DNA of 64,000 bases from Glandiceps talaboti. Lineage: Eukaryota > Hemichordata > Enteropneusta > Spengelidae. A model generated the notes under the pieces. The model was not told the origin of the DNA, did not search any database, and was given only the letters and a program-made list of their open reading frames with translations. Of the stretch, positions 55,692 to 64,000 are shown piece by piece. The number at the start of each line of letters is the position of its first letter. Position 1 is the stretch's first letter. The stretch spans positions 16,383,367 through 16,447,366 of the forward strand of contig NC_135557.1 in the NCBI RefSeq assembly GCF_964340395.1. The letters run 5' to 3'. The translations under genes were made by a program, and so were the position numbers.

Positions 55692-56145
55692 TTTTTTAGC
55701 TGTAGTACTGTATACATTTGTATGTGTAACATACATCTGAATTCAAGGTTCCTGCAATAGCTTTTTTTTACCTCATGCAAGAGGGTCAAAATAGAACAAG
55801 CAGGTCGACTTATTCTCACACGTGCCTCTATGTGAATTGTGGGGAGCGGAAGTTATGGTATCGACCAAGAAATTGAATGTTCATTATTTTTATGATGCGA
55901 CGAGGCAGTAATATTCTATTTCAGGTACCAACAATTGTAAAGTATAACACTAAACAGTCTTAGATGCTATCGTGGCTTTGAATCTCGAAATCTATTTTGG
56001 AATCCACTGACAGCATGAAGACTACACCCTAAACCAAAGTACAAATTTTTTTTATATCAATGTCATTTACAATATTCACAGTCACACCTGTATACTACAT
56101 ATGTATATTCATAATTTACAAATTTAACATACACATGTACAAAAA
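55692..56145. other. No gene recognised
   Basis: A short minus-strand open segment before GAG|GTAAAA at about 55772 was considered but is not convincing. Confidence 0.45.
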
Positions 56146-56149
56146 TGAA

Positions 56150-56266
56150 TATAGTTTGTGATACATTTTTAGAAACAGCCATGTTGTTCTGCCTTATCAG
56201 GCTTCTAACAATCTAACAATTGAGTGATAATTGATAGCATGGCTATGAATGTTGTATCTTGCAGAC
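56150..56266. mobile_element. MITE, apparently uninterrupted copy
   Basis: The ends TAGTTTGTGATAC and TGTATCTTGCAGACTA are imperfect inverted repeats. The interior CATGTTGTTCTGCCTTATCA, GGCTTCTAACA and GATAGCATGGCTATGAAT matches the LINE-split copy at 17206-17288. Confidence 0.65.
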
Positions 56267-56449
56267 TAAGTATGTGTGATTGACACCTGGAAATTATAAG
56301 AATGAGATGTTAGATCAATTCTTGACAATCCAATACAACAAATTACTTGAAATTATTGTCATTTAAATGTACCTCACACACACTTTACCATATCCATACA
56401 TTGTACATCAATAATTGTATGCCTCTCTCTACATGTAAAATGTACTAAA

Positions 56450-56930
56450 CCAGGGATCAAAATTAATAGTAGTCACGTGTCCACAGACAGGGGTTGAATT
56501 TAACTTTTGGTCTTGGTACTATGGTAGTCAAATTTATCCGAGTGAGCTGTTTCAGCTACAATTCTTTATTGATTTCCATTGGTCTTATAGACACTACCAA
56601 ATAACAAAGTTGGTAGTCAAGATACAATGTTTGGAAGTCTATATCATATATGGCCTTGACTATTGCCAATTTCAAGCCTTGACAGACTACCAATTCATGT
56701 CATGGGGCTACCATAATTTGCAGCTGGTAGCCCACTAAGGCTGCCACTGATTATGCGATGATAAGGATGGAAGACTTATGGACATGAAAGTATTGAATAA
56801 CACACATAATTCCAATAGAGGAACTTCGTTTTCAGTTCATGAATATAGGATTATTGGTCACCATCCTTGGGCTACCACTTTTTGAAATTGATAGCCCACT
56901 ACCAACGAAAAAAAGTTAATTTCAAACCGT
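56450..56930. repeat. Compound GGGTTGAATTTAAC / GGTAGTC repeats
   Basis: Several pieces of the 1.6-kb family in both orientations: CAAAATTAATAGTAGTCACG, GGGTTGAATTTAAC, TTGGTAGTCAAG, and at 56810-56930 the complement of the full 1.6-kb copy ending AAGTTAATTTCAAACC. Confidence 0.7.
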
Positions 56931-56934
56931 GTTA

Positions 56935-57140
56935 AACCAGGGGTGTATTTGTTAGTGCACGCAAAAATACAAATAAGGGATGTTATGTTTCGTTGCAGAT
57001 ATCGCGAGATATGCGAATATGCCTAGCAACAACGGTTGTCATACATGTAATCACGGGCAAACTTTCGCTGTGACCATATGCGATGACATTGAAAACAACA
57101 GTGTTGTTAAACATTTGACACTTTCAGCTTGACCACCCTC
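56935..57140. other. Inferred intron after candidate exon 2, CpG-containing
   Basis: ATATCGCGAGATATGCGAAT and CCTAGCAAC (an RFX half-site-like motif) stand out from the AT-rich background. I see no exon here. Confidence 0.35.
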
Positions 57141-57142
57141 AC

Positions 57143-57217
57143 CTGAATGCAAAGGAAGAAATGGCTAACGCAGGATCTCGTGAGATCTGCTGCGATACGA
57201 AAAAACGGCTTATTGAG
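57143..57217 (-). CDS. Exon 2 of a minus-strand gene (N-terminal region)
   Basis: The acceptor CTTTATCCTGTTCAG| has a clear pyrimidine tract, and the donor GCATTCAG|GTGAGGG is strong. The 75-nt exon is open only when entered in phase 2, which is the phase left by exon 1. It reads SISRFFVSQQISRDPALAIS then SFAF, and leaves phase 2. Joined to exon 1, the first 24 residues carry three Arg and no acid, which is mitochondrial-presequence-like. DPALAIS then leads into a hydrophobic stretch. A small inner-membrane subunit (loosely like NDUFA3, where a [DE]P-L-V-S pattern precedes the helix) is possible but unproven. The next exon was not found. Confidence 0.55.
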
Positions 57218-58346
57218 CTGAACAGGATAAAGATACAGTATACACCATATCATTTACAATTGTATACAGAAGCTAACTTCACTAGTTAGTCTAGACTTCA
57301 CTAGTGAAGACTAAGTGTTTCCTGTAAAACGTTGTAAAAATTACATGTATGTTATAAATATATTCCTGAAATTCCAGGCAAAAAAAAATTAAGAATCAAT
57401 TATCTACAGTACAACATAATATAAGCAATACTGCAGTTACTTGTGTTGTTACTGTACCAACCATATCACCACATCACTTTTGTAAATTCAATTACCTAAA
57501 TTTACTATATATATTTCTCACTTATATTTGTCATAGTACTTATCATTTTTACTGGTTTTCCTATCCCCTCCTTCAATCTTTTCAAAACAGTGAAAGTTAA
57601 ACACTTCAGTAAAACAGAAACCACAATGATATCTGTCCTTTGTTTGTATACAGATAAAGGTTATTTACATACACTTTATAAACCAGACAGGTGTAGGGTT
57701 AGGGATTTCTGTAGGAGTTCCCATATACAGCCTCCAGTATTTTAAATGTTATTTCTTTTATAAATGTTAGGTTTTTATTCCTTGCTCTATAAATATCTTG
57801 GCAACGAAGTCGACAGATTGTTCTGAATGTCAAAATTATTGAAAATTATGCACCGATTGTGACGCATATCTTGTTGTATATCAAGGTGTCTGTCAAATAC
57901 CTGCACTGCTGTCTGGACTAACTTTCAGGAAATTAGTGATAAAGTACATTGTCGTTACAATTCTCTTTAATTATTATACACTGTGAGGAGTAAGGAACTA
58001 TCTATTTTGTATCTAGACAACTCCCCTTTGATACAAATCTAACAAGCTCAGAACTTGACGTCCTGTCGGACGGTATTTTGACAAGCCTTCGCGGTCACCC
58101 ACCACTGTTATGACTCTATATGAGTCATACGCCCAGTGTACAGACATGTCAGAAACGTCTTGGGGAAAAAATCAAAATTGATCATACCTATTTAGATATC
58201 CGAAGAAATGTTTATTAGTTTTTACGTTCCTCTGGATATCATTGAAATCCAGAGACACGCGACTTTTAATTAAACTCGTACTACTTCCTGGATATGCGCT
58301 ATGCATGAATTTCGGAAATAGTTGCTAGTAGCATCATCACACTTAC
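57218..58346 (-). other. Inferred intron 1 of the minus-strand gene
   Basis: 1129 nt beginning GTAAGTGTG and ending TTCAG. A CTTCACTAGTGAAG palindrome is at about 57298. No other feature seen. Confidence 0.45.
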
Positions 58347-58378
58347 CCAGGAAAACGGGATCCTCCTGTTAGCGCCAT
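58347..58378 (-). CDS. Exon 1 of a minus-strand gene (start codon exon)
   Basis: ATG at 58378 opens MALTGGSRFP plus GG, then a near-consensus donor CCTGG|GTAAGTGTG. Without splicing the frame stops at once (GGG TAA), so the donor matters. A short upstream frame (ATG AAC GGC TAA) and ETS-like GGAAGT motifs lie nearby in a region richer in CpG than the rest of the window, as in a TATA-less promoter. The upstream 5' leader probably extends to about 58500. Confidence 0.55.
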
Positions 58379-58379
58379 A

Positions 58380-58530
58380 TGGAAGTAGTCAGTTGTTCTC
58401 CCGTTATTCTTAGCCGTTCATACCGACTTTAATGTGTTTCTTATCGCGATAGTTAGGCCGGAGTTATGTGGTCTATGGGAGCTCTCTGAGTTCACTGTGT
58501 AAAAACTCAATCCCACCCAAAGACAGGTCA
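58380..58530. promoter_or_regulatory. Possible bidirectional promoter
   Basis: It lies between the minus-strand exon 1 and a plus-strand ORF. It has TATCGCGATA (palindrome, 58442-58451), CCATATGG and raised CpG. Inferred from layout only. Confidence 0.3.
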
Positions 58531-58839
58531 ATGTGTGAAACACAACACTGCGAGCAATGTCGCTTCAACAAAGGAAACACTGCTGTAATTACGCCTTACT
58601 GTACAAATTGTGTCGCTGGAAATATTCTTCAAGTTGTCTGGAAAACTAAATGCAATGAACACATCCAAAATTTGGGTCAAAATACGTTGTTTTGGTCCAA
58701 ACTTGCAGCGGACGTTCACCGGGAAGTGGAACAGGGATATCCCTTACGAGCTAGCTGTAATAGCACTCATGTAGTAACCTTGCACAATAAAGTAAATAGT
58801 CCTTCAGGTTTTTCGAAAATAAAGCTAACGCAGGCTTGA
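58531..58839 (+). CDS. Cys-rich hypothetical ORF, 102 codons
   Basis: ATG at 58531 begins MCETQHCEQCRFNKG and continues to TGA. The spacing C-x4-C-x2-C then C-x2-C (PYCTNC) could bind zinc. No family is recognised. The frame is open further upstream to at least 58468. A frame of this length is not rare by chance, and no splice or polyadenylation signal was verified. It runs divergently from the minus-strand gene. Confidence 0.28.
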   Translation: MCETQHCEQCRFNKGNTAVITPYCTNCVAGNILQVVWKTKCNEHIQNLGQNTLFWSKLAADVHREVEQGYPLRASCNSTHVVTLHNKVNSPSGFSKIKLTQA

Positions 58840-58841
58840 AA

Positions 58842-59450
58842 TCTTTTCCACGGCTGTCATTCCTGCAAATAGATCTTCAAATTTCTTTCTTTTGAAATTC
58901 AAGCACAAATTATAATACGACGGTCTAAAATTGAAGTTTGGAGTTTTGAGTAAATTTATGCCTCCGCCTGTTTGACTGAACTATAAAAAATGGCTACCAG
59001 GGCACGGATCAATAACCGAGGACAGTTATTAGCATAAATTTGCATGTTGACCCTATGTAACTTCATAAAGAACACAAAAGTAATTCGTTTGTTTTGTGGA
59101 ATTTCAAGATATCACAGCTCACTAATTGCTTTCAAATATTTCTGTACAATGAATATCGTATTTCATTTGTTTTTGAGTGATATGGTGGGGATACATTTTT
59201 CGACATTAAATTGTGTCCCGCCCTAAAAAGTGAAAATGTTTTTTAACACAATCTAGCCAACAAATTCGAGGGTTATAACTTCAGCATTTCTTTCACAAAT
59301 CCGCTATCATTGACTTGTAAATAAGAAACGTGGAATCGAAACCAGTAGATATGAGAAAATCCCACGGGTAGACTGAACAAGTCTTGAATAATAAATGTAA
59401 TTCGATCGTATCAGTTACGAGAAAACTCAACGTTTTTCATATACATAAGC
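58842..59450. other. No gene recognised
   Basis: Nothing noted. Confidence 0.5.
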
Positions 59451-59452
59451 TT

Positions 59453-59454
<2 letters not shown>

Positions 59455-59523
<69 letters not shown>

Positions 59524-59606
59524 CACATACACACAGACACACACACACAGACAGACAGACACACAGAGACACACACACACATACACACATACATACATAC
59601 ATACAT

Positions 59607-59638
<32 letters not shown>

Positions 59639-59832
59639 GCACGCACGCACGCACGCATGCATGCATGCATACATACATACATACATACATACATACATAC
59701 ATACATACATACATACATACATACATACATACATACATACATACATACATACATACATACATACATACATACATACATACATACATACATACATACATAC
59801 ATACATACATACATACATACATACATACATAC
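59455..59832. repeat. Compound satellite (CAGA)n-(CA)n-(CATA)n-(GCAC)n-(CATA)n
   Basis: (CAGA)n to 59522, mixed CA/CAGA to 59588, CATA/CA, GCAC/GCAT at 59637-59668, then about 41 pure CATA units. Frames up to 164 codons on both strands are artefacts. Confidence 0.98.
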
Positions 59833-59941
59833 TGATATCCGATATTTGGTGATTAGGGGAATGTTACTCTCACAATAAAAACAATTGCAAATTACAAGCC
59901 ACGAAGTTAATGTCTTTTAAGTTTGAGAATAAGTATATAGT

Positions 59942-59944
<3 letters not shown>

Positions 59945-60007
<63 letters not shown>

Positions 60008-60036
60008 TGTGTGTGTGTCTGTGTGTCTGTGTGTGT
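59945..60036. repeat. (GT)n microsatellite
   Basis: About 30 GT units, then GTCT variants. Confidence 0.97.
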
Positions 60037-60162
60037 ATTTTGGAGGGTCTATGGCATAAGCCATCAACATTTCCCATAAAGTTAAAAATAGAAAAAGATA
60101 CAGCTTAAAAAAAATTAAAATATAATTACCTAGCTATACAGAAAATGCCTTTCATTTTTCCA

Positions 60163-60590
60163 GAAGCTTGAGAAAAAGTATGTGGCTGAATATTAATGCA
60201 GTTACGAATCTCGTCTATTTTTATAAAGTAACTTTCGATCAATTCGGTGAAGCGTATATGATTCAAAATATTTCTGGTCACATAAATATTACACTTACCG
60301 CATTGTCTTATTGTAGTGACTTGGCTGAAAAGGTGATTGTGCACAATTTGGTAAACGTTAACAAAGTTGACCACATTTCCATTTACATTACAAAATTTGA
60401 AATGAATAACAACTTCAATACATTTGAAGGTAATGGATTTAAAAAAAATCCTCTATATAGGGACTCGTGTCAGTTCAGGGTTTGGGCGTATTGTTGTTTG
60501 TCTTCGGATCCCATCTTCGTAAATCACACAGCCTCTTTTACGGCACCGTCCAAGACCCACCACCATTTCACAGTGTCGCGGAAGAAATAA
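60163..60590 (+). CDS. Open reading frame of about 140 codons after an acceptor-like site (doubtful)
   Basis: CTTTCATTTTTCCAG| precedes a frame open to TAA at 60588. It includes YFYKVTFDQFGEAYMIQNIS but matches no domain I know. The last 16 codons lie in the segment shared with 45.03 kb, where the conserved frame is a different one. That argues against coding at least there. Confidence 0.22.
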
Positions 60591-60610
60591 CAACTCTGGT
60601 TTGTGAGAAT
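60542..60610 (+). repeat. Paralogous segment shared with 45030-45128
   Basis: GTCCAAGAC, CCACCA, ATTTCACAGTGTCGCGGAAG, AA, TAACAACTCTGGTTTG and GAATG parallel the 45-kb copy. Confidence 0.55.
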
Positions 60611-60624
60611 GTGGGATCCCGGCG

Positions 60625-61875
60625 TGCGATGTGAAATTGTCTTCTGGTACGCTTTCTTGTGACGTCATCTACAATCGCTATATACGAATGAGAAGTAAAT
60701 GTTATGAAACCAATGGTTCACCTTTAGTCCTTAGCTTATCATTTATTATCTAGTTGAAAACTTGGGAGACTTAAACCAGTTCGACAATACAATTGTCCGT
60801 AAGGTAACGATTTTTGCTTACTTTCATTTGTTTGTTTGTTTGTTTGTTTGTTTGCTCTCTTATTTGTTTGCTTGCATTTTTATCTGTTTGTTGTTTTTGT
60901 CGTGTTAATTTTTTTTTACCAAAGAGTCTAGATCGGATCTTCATAATTTTCCTTGGTCCGTTCTAGGCTCTGAGATTTCGTCTACGAATCTAACACAATT
61001 AGGGGAGAATTGAGGGAAGAGCAAGCCACATGCCTATTATATACATATTGTTCAATATGTTTTCCTCGTCGGAAACGTTCTAATTATATCATCTTATAAT
61101 TATCCGGCTATTCTACCAAAAATTTCGGCCTTTCAAAATTGTTGTCATATCAATTTTACGACGACTTCCTGTTTTCTTGTTGATTTTCTTCCTCTCTCCA
61201 AGTCATTTTGTCTTCCCCTCAAGTTTATCACCGGCTGTATTTAAAAAATAAAAGATATTAAAATTGAATGAATCAAGATAAAATGAAAATAAGACCGTGA
61301 CTGTGCCTAGTATTAGTTTGTCTACCCTAAAATCCGATATGTGACCTGACCAATTGAACTCCTGACACACTGACGTCGATAATGGTCAAACTTTGGGATT
61401 CGTGACAGATTCTATCAAACCTAGAAGCCTGTCTACGTAGTTGACTAACTAAGATAGCACATCCAGAGTTATCGTACTCACAGGTCATCGACTTAGTCAA
61501 GCTACTGTAGAAATCTAGCCCATTCGTACATTTAAAAAAGCAAGCTTGGATAAATTATATTAATTATCAAATATATAATATCAGTTATTGGGATTAAATG
61601 CGTAAAATGATTTATGATACAAAATATATTTTTTAAAAATTAAAAAAAATTTTTAAAAAATCTAGCAGTAAAAGTACTAAAAGCAACTGTCTAAGCTTAC
61701 AGGCCATGATGATGAGTGCCACCCGCTGCATTAATAAGATCTAGAGATGCTAGCAATGTACGCCGGGATAGCTGCTCTGATAAATGCAACACAAACAAGA
61801 TATGTTTATAGAGTGGCATATAAAATTAAATAGGCACAAGTTAAGTTTATTCGTGTTTTTGACGTTATTTTGCTG
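60625..61875. other. No gene; (TTTG)n at 60826-60855
   Basis: A minus-strand GTGAGTACG donor-like site at about 61480, with an acceptor 24 nt upstream, was noted but is too small to support. Confidence 0.45.
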
Positions 61876-61879
61876 CTTG

Positions 61880-62036
61880 CTGAAACGATACTCGCAGTTT
61901 TCTGTTTACTGAAGTGGTTTATGTCAGGTGTATTACTGTATTTGTATTATATTGTAGTTTTGTATTCTTTTGCGACCACAATTGATTAATTTCTCTGAAC
62001 AGAGATAATAAAGTTTTCTTGTATCTTGTATCTTAA
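61880..62036 (+). mobile_element. Probable LINE 3' tail
   Basis: A small stem TCTCTGAACAGAGA is followed by TAATAAAGTTTTCTTGTATC and a short (TTGTATC)n tail, a common 3' architecture of non-LTR elements. No open frame is present. Confidence 0.4.
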
Positions 62037-62096
62037 TATAATCACAATTGGCTGAACTCAAATCTGGCAATAAGGTATAACTGATAAACGAGCCAA

Positions 62097-62207
62097 TGAC
62101 TTTTACAGCGCATTGCGTGTCACTGTTCACTGACTATTACAGCGCATTGCATAGCGCATGTCACTGTTCACTGACTTTTACAGCGCGTTGCATGTCACTG
62201 TTCACTC
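62097..62207. repeat. Tandem repeat, 34 bp x 3
   Basis: TGACTTTTACAGCGCATTGC and GTGTCACTGTTCAC. The middle unit has an extra GCATAGC-type insertion. Confidence 0.93.
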
Positions 62208-62280
62208 GTTTCTTATGATGCAACTGCCACACACTACCAATAATAAAATGAATATGCTACATTTTAAGATAAGCAGAATG

Positions 62281-62576
62281 GAATACAAATTCTTGCTACA
62301 TTTTGTCTAAATTGAATTATATAACGCGCCATCATGCAGCCGTAAATGGAAACATCAAATATATATAAACAACACGAAGCTACACTTTGTACACTTCAAT
62401 GTAGCAAGATCGCAATATCTTGCAACAAGTTAGGCTGATTGAATCAAAACCGGTAGTGCAAATAGATACAAACATACGGCCACCAATTTTTGATGTCTGC
62501 ATTTGATGTCTGATCTGTATATGGTGGCACACTAGTTAATTTCATTTTAGACAAAATGTAGCAAGAAACTGTATTC
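62281..62576. mobile_element. Foldback element with 40-bp (up to about 110-bp) arms
   Basis: GAATACAAATTCTTGCTACA-TTTTGTCTAA is matched in complement by TTAGACAAAATGTAGCAAGA-AACTGTATTC. Weaker pairing continues inward (GCGCCATCATG / TGGTGGCAC) and outward. Confidence 0.85.
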
Positions 62577-62579
62577 AAA

Positions 62580-63345
62580 CAATTTTGTAGCGGTATGTGT
62601 AGTTTCCAGATTTTTGTATGGTCGTATCAAACAGAATGAGTGAAAAGTAACCTGCCATACATGCACTGTAAAAGATTTGCAATTCGTGGAGGTAACATAT
62701 TTTGGCTATATAGCCCATGATATTTTAAGGTATATTCACTCACGGTATGTACATAGTCAAAATGTCCATGAATCGACTTTTATTATGAGGTCAAAAGTAT
62801 AGTTCAGGTACATTTTCATATATTTATATTCTGTAAGATGACGTACCTTATTATGTTAGTAAACAAAAACAAATGATATCACCCTGTGATCGAGTCCTGA
62901 CATGGTTGTAAGAATCGTCGTTGTGGGCGCTATTTCAATCGCGCCTCTGTTCCGTGGGGCGATTAAAAGTGCGCCCTCAGCGACAAATGATTCAAACGAC
63001 TAAAACTAGCTCACTTCAACAAACGACTCTTTGATTTACCATGGAAACATTCTTCGGTCCATAATTAAAATTATATTTTAAACATTCTGTTTTGCATTTA
63101 AACTGGAATCAGTCCAAATATGTTGGTGTTGTAGAAGCTGAAAAAAAGTTTGATTTGGACGGTGAGACTTTTTCTGCATGGTAGACCCGATGGACACTGT
63201 CTGCTAACACCGCCCTTTTCCCACTATCCGTGACGTAGATCTCGTGTTAGGGATCGACAGTTTTAATGTATAACATATCAATTGTAACCAAACTTTCTTT
63301 CCGTCATTTATCATGGAAATCATGAAACCTGAAACTGTTTCAAAC
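62580..63345. other. No gene; CpG-containing patch
   Basis: 62930-63250 has several CpG, a TGACGTAG near-CRE and two CGCCCTC blocks. No exon was identified. Confidence 0.45.
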
Positions 63346-63350
63346 TTAAA

Positions 63351-63522
63351 ATCTTCCTAACACTGCTACATTTTATCGTCTGGCTCAACAAAAATCTTAC
63401 CAACATTGCTACATTTTATCGTCTGCTTCAACAAAAATCTTACCAATATTGCTTCAATTTATCGTCTGCCTCAACACAAATCTTACTAACATTGCTACAT
63501 TTTATCGTTTGGCCAGACAATG
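63351..63522. repeat. 43-bp tandem repeat x 4
   Basis: ATCTTACCAACATTGCTACA begins units at 63351, 63394, 63437 and 63480, a constant period of 43. TTGCTACATTTT is shared with the neighbouring foldback arms. Confidence 0.96.
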
Positions 63523-63724
63523 TCTCAGAAACTTTGCGAAAAAGAAATCTAATTACATTGCCACATGTTCTCGACTGGCATGAAAAGAAAGTGTTACAAT
63601 ATTGGTTAAGGTGTATATCGCGCTATAGTGATTAAAACTATCAGGCTGTTGTAATTGGTGCTAATTGCAATACATTGTAATATCAAATACGGAACTCTAC
63701 CTCCAGCTTCCACCTAAACACGTG

Positions 63725-63880
63725 GGGACGCGATAACGTCATCGTGTTTATATGAACGCTGTAGAGGGCAGAGTATACGTAGCACATATTTCTGTGCTAA
63801 AGTAACGACTTTGACTAGAGATGATCGTAGTAATCGTAATGGTATAAACTATAGCAGCTAGACTACGCTGAGACATACTC
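63725..63880. repeat. Dispersed repeat shared with 930-1100
   Basis: GCGATAACGTCATCGTGTTT, GACTAGAGATGATCGTAGTA and GCAGCTAGACTACG parallel the left-edge copy. Confidence 0.55.
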
Positions 63881-63962
63881 ATGACATTGTCAGATCAAAG
63901 GGAAAAAAGGTCACATCGCCACTCCACCATATATTATCTCCATATCTCACCACACTGTTCCA

Positions 63963-63971
63963 CCTTTTATA
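63963..63971 (-). promoter_or_regulatory. TATA box, minus strand
   Basis: The minus strand reads GGGAGTATAAAAGGTGG, a consensus TATA element. A start would fall near 63935. No transcript evidence. Confidence 0.35.
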
Positions 63972-64000
63972 CTCCCACGAGACACCCCACAACTAACGAC

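Noticed and set aside
26554-58378. Joining all minus-strand exon candidates into one gene
   Set aside because: Phases do not agree: entered in the phase left by exon 2, the 49.6-kb, 36.4-kb and 26.6-kb candidates stop early, so one transcript is not supported.
59384-59878. 164-codon plus and 123-139-codon minus frames
   Set aside because: Products of (CAGA)n and (CATA)n tracts.
1-64000. CRISPR arrays, operons, phage or bacterial genes
   Set aside because: Repeats are directly tandem or microsatellite with no unique spacers of constant length, and there is no dense coding on either strand.

Overview
The window is AT-rich animal nuclear DNA with no bacterial or phage features. It is dominated by microsatellites, tandem arrays of medium-length units, palindromic (foldback or MITE-like) repeats and non-LTR retrotransposon remains. 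The palindrome TACATGTA recurs throughout. The CR1/L2-type retrotransposon, the (CAGA)n/(CATA)n/(CA)n satellites and short dispersed repeats such as GGGCTTGAAATTAAC suggest a marine invertebrate. A hemichordate, cephalochordate or lophotrochozoan would all fit, and the sequence alone does not decide between them.

Coding content is very low. The only unmistakable coding sequence is the C-terminal two thirds of a reverse transcriptase (15484-17082, +). It belongs to a 5'-truncated CR1/L2-like LINE whose 3' tail ends in (ATT)n, and it appears to sit inside an older MITE. The best cellular gene model is the start of a minus-strand gene. Exon 1 (58347-58378) and exon 2 (57143-57217) have strong splice sites, agree in phase and encode a basic, mitochondrial-presequence-like N-terminus. 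Its later exons were not found. A divergent plus-strand Cys-rich ORF starts about 150 bp away. Weaker minus-strand exon candidates lie at 21313-21383 (membrane anchor), 26554-26637, 35417-35445 with 36442-36473 (a look-alike microexon pair) and 49600-49668. They do not join to each other or to exons 1-2 in a consistent phase.

Layout: 1-9 kb holds microsatellites, a palindromic element at 5.2-5.5 kb and degenerate tandem arrays. 9-12.3 kb holds a diverged segmental duplication with embedded 34-bp and 176-bp arrays. 12.8-17.3 kb holds LINE 3' ends, a tandem array and the nested LINE. 17.8-24.8 kb holds large foldback elements and a 540-bp TATG satellite. 24.9-31 kb holds further arrays, CTCF-like sites and three palindromic copies. 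31-49 kb is largely tandem arrays of 40-200 bp units, with a (CAGA)n satellite at 40 kb and a 48-bp array at 43 kb. 49-57 kb holds LINE 3' ends, arrays, a 420-bp foldback element and an intact MITE. 57-64 kb is the most gene-like stretch, with the exon pair, the divergent ORF, another foldback element and a TATA box near the right edge.

No operon-like gene cooperation exists here. What the parts share is repeat biology: repeated foldback insertion, LINE retrotransposition and local tandem amplification. Some copies show amplification acting inside older dispersed repeats.
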